Source: QIJE01 sp048541835 (lineage in GTDB: Bacteria; SZUA-79; Acidulodesulfobacterales; Acidulodesulfobacteraceae). Taken from it: a stretch of 54,200 nucleotides of DNA. Numbering within the stretch: the first letter of the stretch is position 1; the number at the start of each line of letters is the position of its first letter. Positions 52,222 through 54,200 of the stretch are shown here, one piece after another. A model generated the notes under the pieces. The model searched no databases. It was not told where the DNA came from and saw only the letters and a list, made by a program, of their open reading frames with translations. The stretch is from contig NZ_JBLEOY010000004.1 in assembly GCF_048541835.1 (NCBI RefSeq), forward strand, positions 1-54,200, written 5' to 3'. A program made the position numbers and the translations under genes.

Positions 52222-52662
52222 TTATGCCCGCTTAGAAAGTATTTCATTTAATTTTTTTACGGTCTCCCTTAAAAAAGCGGGAATATCGGACGGCTGTCTT
52301 GCTGTTATAAGATTACCGTCAACCACGACGTCTCTATCGATATATATAAACACCCGCTTCTTTAAGTTCAGAGGCGACGGTCATATAGGAGGTTGTTGCA
52401 CATCTGCCCCTTAAAAGCCCTGCCGTTACTAAGATTTGGGGTCCGTGACATATTGCAGCAATCGGCTTTTCTTTTTCAAAAAAGATTTAGTGATTTCAAG
52501 CGCTTTTTTATCCTTTCTAATAGCGGCAGGGGCTTTTCCGCCGGGGATTATGAGAATGTCGTAATAGTCGGAATTTATCTCGTCAAACTTTAAACGGTAA
52601 TACGAAACCAAAAGCTCGGTATCTTCAAAATCGTCACCGCTGATAATCAATGCTTTCATCAT
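52222..52662 (-). pseudogene. DJ-1/PfpI-family pseudogene
   Basis: Reverse-strand frames in order give MMKALIISGDDFEDTELLVS and YDILIIPGGKAPAAIR, then, shifted, KPIAAICHGPQILVTAGLLR with the nucleophile cysteine, and, shifted again, DRDVVVDGNLITARQPSDIP to a TAA at 52224-52222. All family parts are there but with two frameshifts, and the stretch before IIPGG appears shortened. Not functional as sequenced. Confidence 0.75.
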
Positions 52663-52778
52663 AACATCCCCTTTTATGTAATTTATTTATCTCTTGATTC
52701 GCCCCTTATATGTGTTATACTTAGATCATATTTACAAAATCAGAAATGTATGTTTTTATTTAATTATACCTCAAAGCC

Positions 52779-53852
52779 TTGAACTCTAAAGAGGAAAACT
52801 ACATTAATATTGTCGGAGCCGGACCTGCCGGTTTGACCGCAGCTATAGTTCTTGCAAAATGCGGCTATAAAGCAAGGGTTTATGAAATATCTCCCGATAT
52901 CGGTCATCGCATGAACGGCGATTTTCAGGGATTAGAAAACTGGAGTTCCGATAAAAATATCATCTCACTCTTAAAAGATATAGGCGTAGATATTAATTTT
53001 TTATGCGTTCCCTACTACGACGGCGATGTACACGCTCCCAAGATGGCACCTCTAGAAATAAAATCCGAGAAGCCTATTTTTTATCTTATAAAAAGAGGCT
53101 CAACAGAAGGTTCACTTGATAACGGACTCAAGGAACAGGCTCTTTCTCTCGGCGTTAAAATATTTTTCAATACCCGCTTCGAAGCAGCTTCCGGTAAAAC
53201 CATCATTACCACCGGCCCAAAAAGGGCAGACTTTATTGCGGTAGGCATAACATTCGACACGGAAATGAGTAACCGGGCTGTAGTGGTTTTTGATGACGAA
53301 ATCGCTCCCAAGGGATATGCATATATGATTATCAATGATACTTTAGGAACTATGGCAACCGTGATTTATAGAGATCGCAAAAATGTAAAAAAATATTTTA
53401 GAAACATGGTTGATTTCTTCAAAAATAAAAAAAATATTAATATTAAAAATGACAAGAAGTTTGGGGGTCGCGGAAATTTCTTCATAAGAAATACAAACGT
53501 ACATAACGAAAAAATATATGCGGGGGAAGCGGCCGGATTTCAAGACTGCCTCTGGGGATTTGGAATGAGATACGCAATCTTATCCGGTTATATGGCTGCA
53601 AAGAGTATAGTTTCAGGTTTGGATTATGATTTGCTCTGGAGAAGAGAATTAAAACCGATGCTTGAGACATCCCTTGTCAATAGATATCTATTCGAAAAAT
53701 TCGGCAATATAGGATACAGATACTTAGTCAAGAAATTTACAAAAGGCAATCCGTGTGATTTTCTTAAACGCAATTATAATCAATCTCTTTTAAAAAACCT
53801 TATTTTGCCTATTGCAAAAAGCAGATATAAAGCAGAACAAGCAACGTTTTAA
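52779..53852 (+). CDS. FAD-dependent oxidoreductase (geranylgeranyl reductase-like)
   Basis: 357 residues from a TTG start. NIVGAGPAGLTAAIVLAKCG near 10 is the dinucleotide-binding motif, RVYEISPDIGHRMNGDFQG follows, and YAGEAAGFQDCLWGFGMRYA near 243 is the second FAD motif (G-D-A-A-G-like). Residues beyond 300 are basic. It resembles geranylgeranyl reductase-type flavoproteins that saturate isoprenoid chains; the substrate is not determined. Confidence 0.75.
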   Translation: MNSKEENYINIVGAGPAGLTAAIVLAKCGYKARVYEISPDIGHRMNGDFQGLENWSSDKNIISLLKDIGVDINFLCVPYYDGDVHAPKMAPLEIKSEKPIFYLIKRGSTEGSLDNGLKEQALSLGVKIFFNTRFEAASGKTIITTGPKRADFIAVGITFDTEMSNRAVVVFDDEIAPKGYAYMIINDTLGTMATVIYRDRKNVKKYFRNMVDFFKNKKNINIKNDKKFGGRGNFFIRNTNVHNEKIYAGEAAGFQDCLWGFGMRYAILSGYMAAKSIVSGLDYDLLWRRELKPMLETSLVNRYLFEKFGNIGYRYLVKKFTKGNPCDFLKRNYNQSLLKNLILPIAKSRYKAEQATF

Positions 53853-53960
53853 AATTGCGATAGGTCAAACCTCGATTTATAAAAAGTTTTTTAAGCTTCC
53901 GTAATATCTATATGTTCCTTCGGGCAATCCTATCGTCCATCCCTGCCAATTCTAACCTTA

Positions 53961-54025
53961 ATATCACAAAACCGTAACGAAATTTAACAAAACTTAACCT
54001 AAATGTCATAAAACGGTAATATCAG
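53961..54025 (+). promoter_or_regulatory. Two PHO-box-like elements upstream of the last gene
   Basis: CACAAAACCGTAAC (53965-53978) and TGTCATAAAACGGTAAT (54003-54019) are both similar to the element at 47749-47765. They are followed by a Shine-Dalgarno and an exported protein start. The remaining 53853-54090 has no gene. Confidence 0.5.
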
Positions 54026-54090
54026 TCTGCTACAATTACATGGTTATGGATAAAAATTCAATGTAACTCTATTATGGAGGATGAAGGAGA

Positions 54091-54200
54091 ATGAAATTAA
54101 AACCGGATTCAGTTAGTTTTTTTGTTCGAAGTTTTATCGCATTTTTGATTTTTGCATTATCGGTGTCGACGATGTTTATCGGCATCAGACCTTCTTACGC
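54091..54200 (+). CDS. Exported protein, N-terminus only (runs off the window)
   Basis: 36 codons from the ATG at 54091 (GGAG in front) give a basic N-terminus, a hydrophobic core (SFIAFLIFALSVSTMF) and a PSYA cleavage site at the window end. The mature protein lies outside, so its family is unknown; the PHO-box-like sites suggest a role in phosphate starvation. Confidence 0.7.
   Translation, partial: MKLKPDSVSFFVRSFIAFLIFALSVSTMFIGIRPSY

Noticed and set aside
1..54200. tRNA or rRNA genes
   Set aside because: No cloverleaf-like or conserved rRNA stretches were noticed in the intergenic regions; a covariance search was not possible here.

Overview
This AT-rich window appears to come from a Gram-negative anaerobe. 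It encodes outer-membrane beta-barrels, a TonB-dependent receptor and a lipoprotein, alongside hybrid cluster protein, a molybdopterin oxidoreductase, a DsrE-like protein and the mercury-methylation pair hgcA/hgcB. A deltaproteobacterial-type sulfur or metal reducer is plausible, but this is inferred from gene content; no rRNA or tRNA gene was seen that would place it.

Bases 1-21,900 hold two back-to-back type III CRISPR effector operons between two identical copies (at least 307 bp) of a DNA methyltransferase fragment. The left operon (minus strand, 9211 to 504) resembles subtype III-C. It has a Csx11-type Cas10 with an HD nuclease domain but no GGDD cyclase motif, three Cas7-like RAMPs, a Cas5-like RAMP and a small subunit. 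A frameshifted pentapeptide-repeat/ion-channel-like membrane protein sits inside it. The right operon (plus strand, 10852 to 20237) is III-B (Cmr), with a Cas10 that keeps GGDD but lacks the HD domain. It contains two cmr1 genes, the first fused to a nucleotidyltransferase (MNT) domain and followed by a HEPN gene. It also carries a CARF/PD-(D/E)xK nuclease and a Cmr6 with an N-terminal cold-shock-like domain. A truncated cas4 precedes it and gene fragments, including a Csx1/Csx2-type CARF remnant, follow it. No CRISPR array and no cas1, cas2 or cas6 was seen, so crRNAs must come from elsewhere.

Bases 22,000-28,100 form a defence and mobile-element zone. A type II restriction-modification pair (TdeIII-like endonuclease and amino-methyltransferase) surrounds a decayed AIPR gene. 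Decayed pieces of a tyrosine recombinase, TnpB, an SDR and an IS3 transposase follow. GTTAGGC motifs bound the restriction-modification unit and suggest an integron-cassette-like origin, which is not proven.

Bases 28,100-54,200 read as ordinary chromosome with some accessory genes. They include a DNA glycosylase, TauE/SafE, DsrE, a zinc alcohol dehydrogenase, a double YHS/TRASH metal-binding protein, hgcB-hgcA, yjbQ, hcp, gadB, a molybdopterin oxidoreductase, mnmG, a TonB-dependent receptor under a PHO-box-like site, a TPR protein, a Phd/PIN toxin-antitoxin pair and an FAD oxidoreductase. Two further CARF proteins, a Card1/Can2-type nuclease and an NE0113-family protein, lie 13-18 kb from the Cmr operon. 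If cyclic oligoadenylate made by the III-B Cas10 is the signal, they could act in trans with the CARF nuclease inside the operon. A 94-bp duplication brackets one beta-barrel gene, suggesting a recent local insertion.
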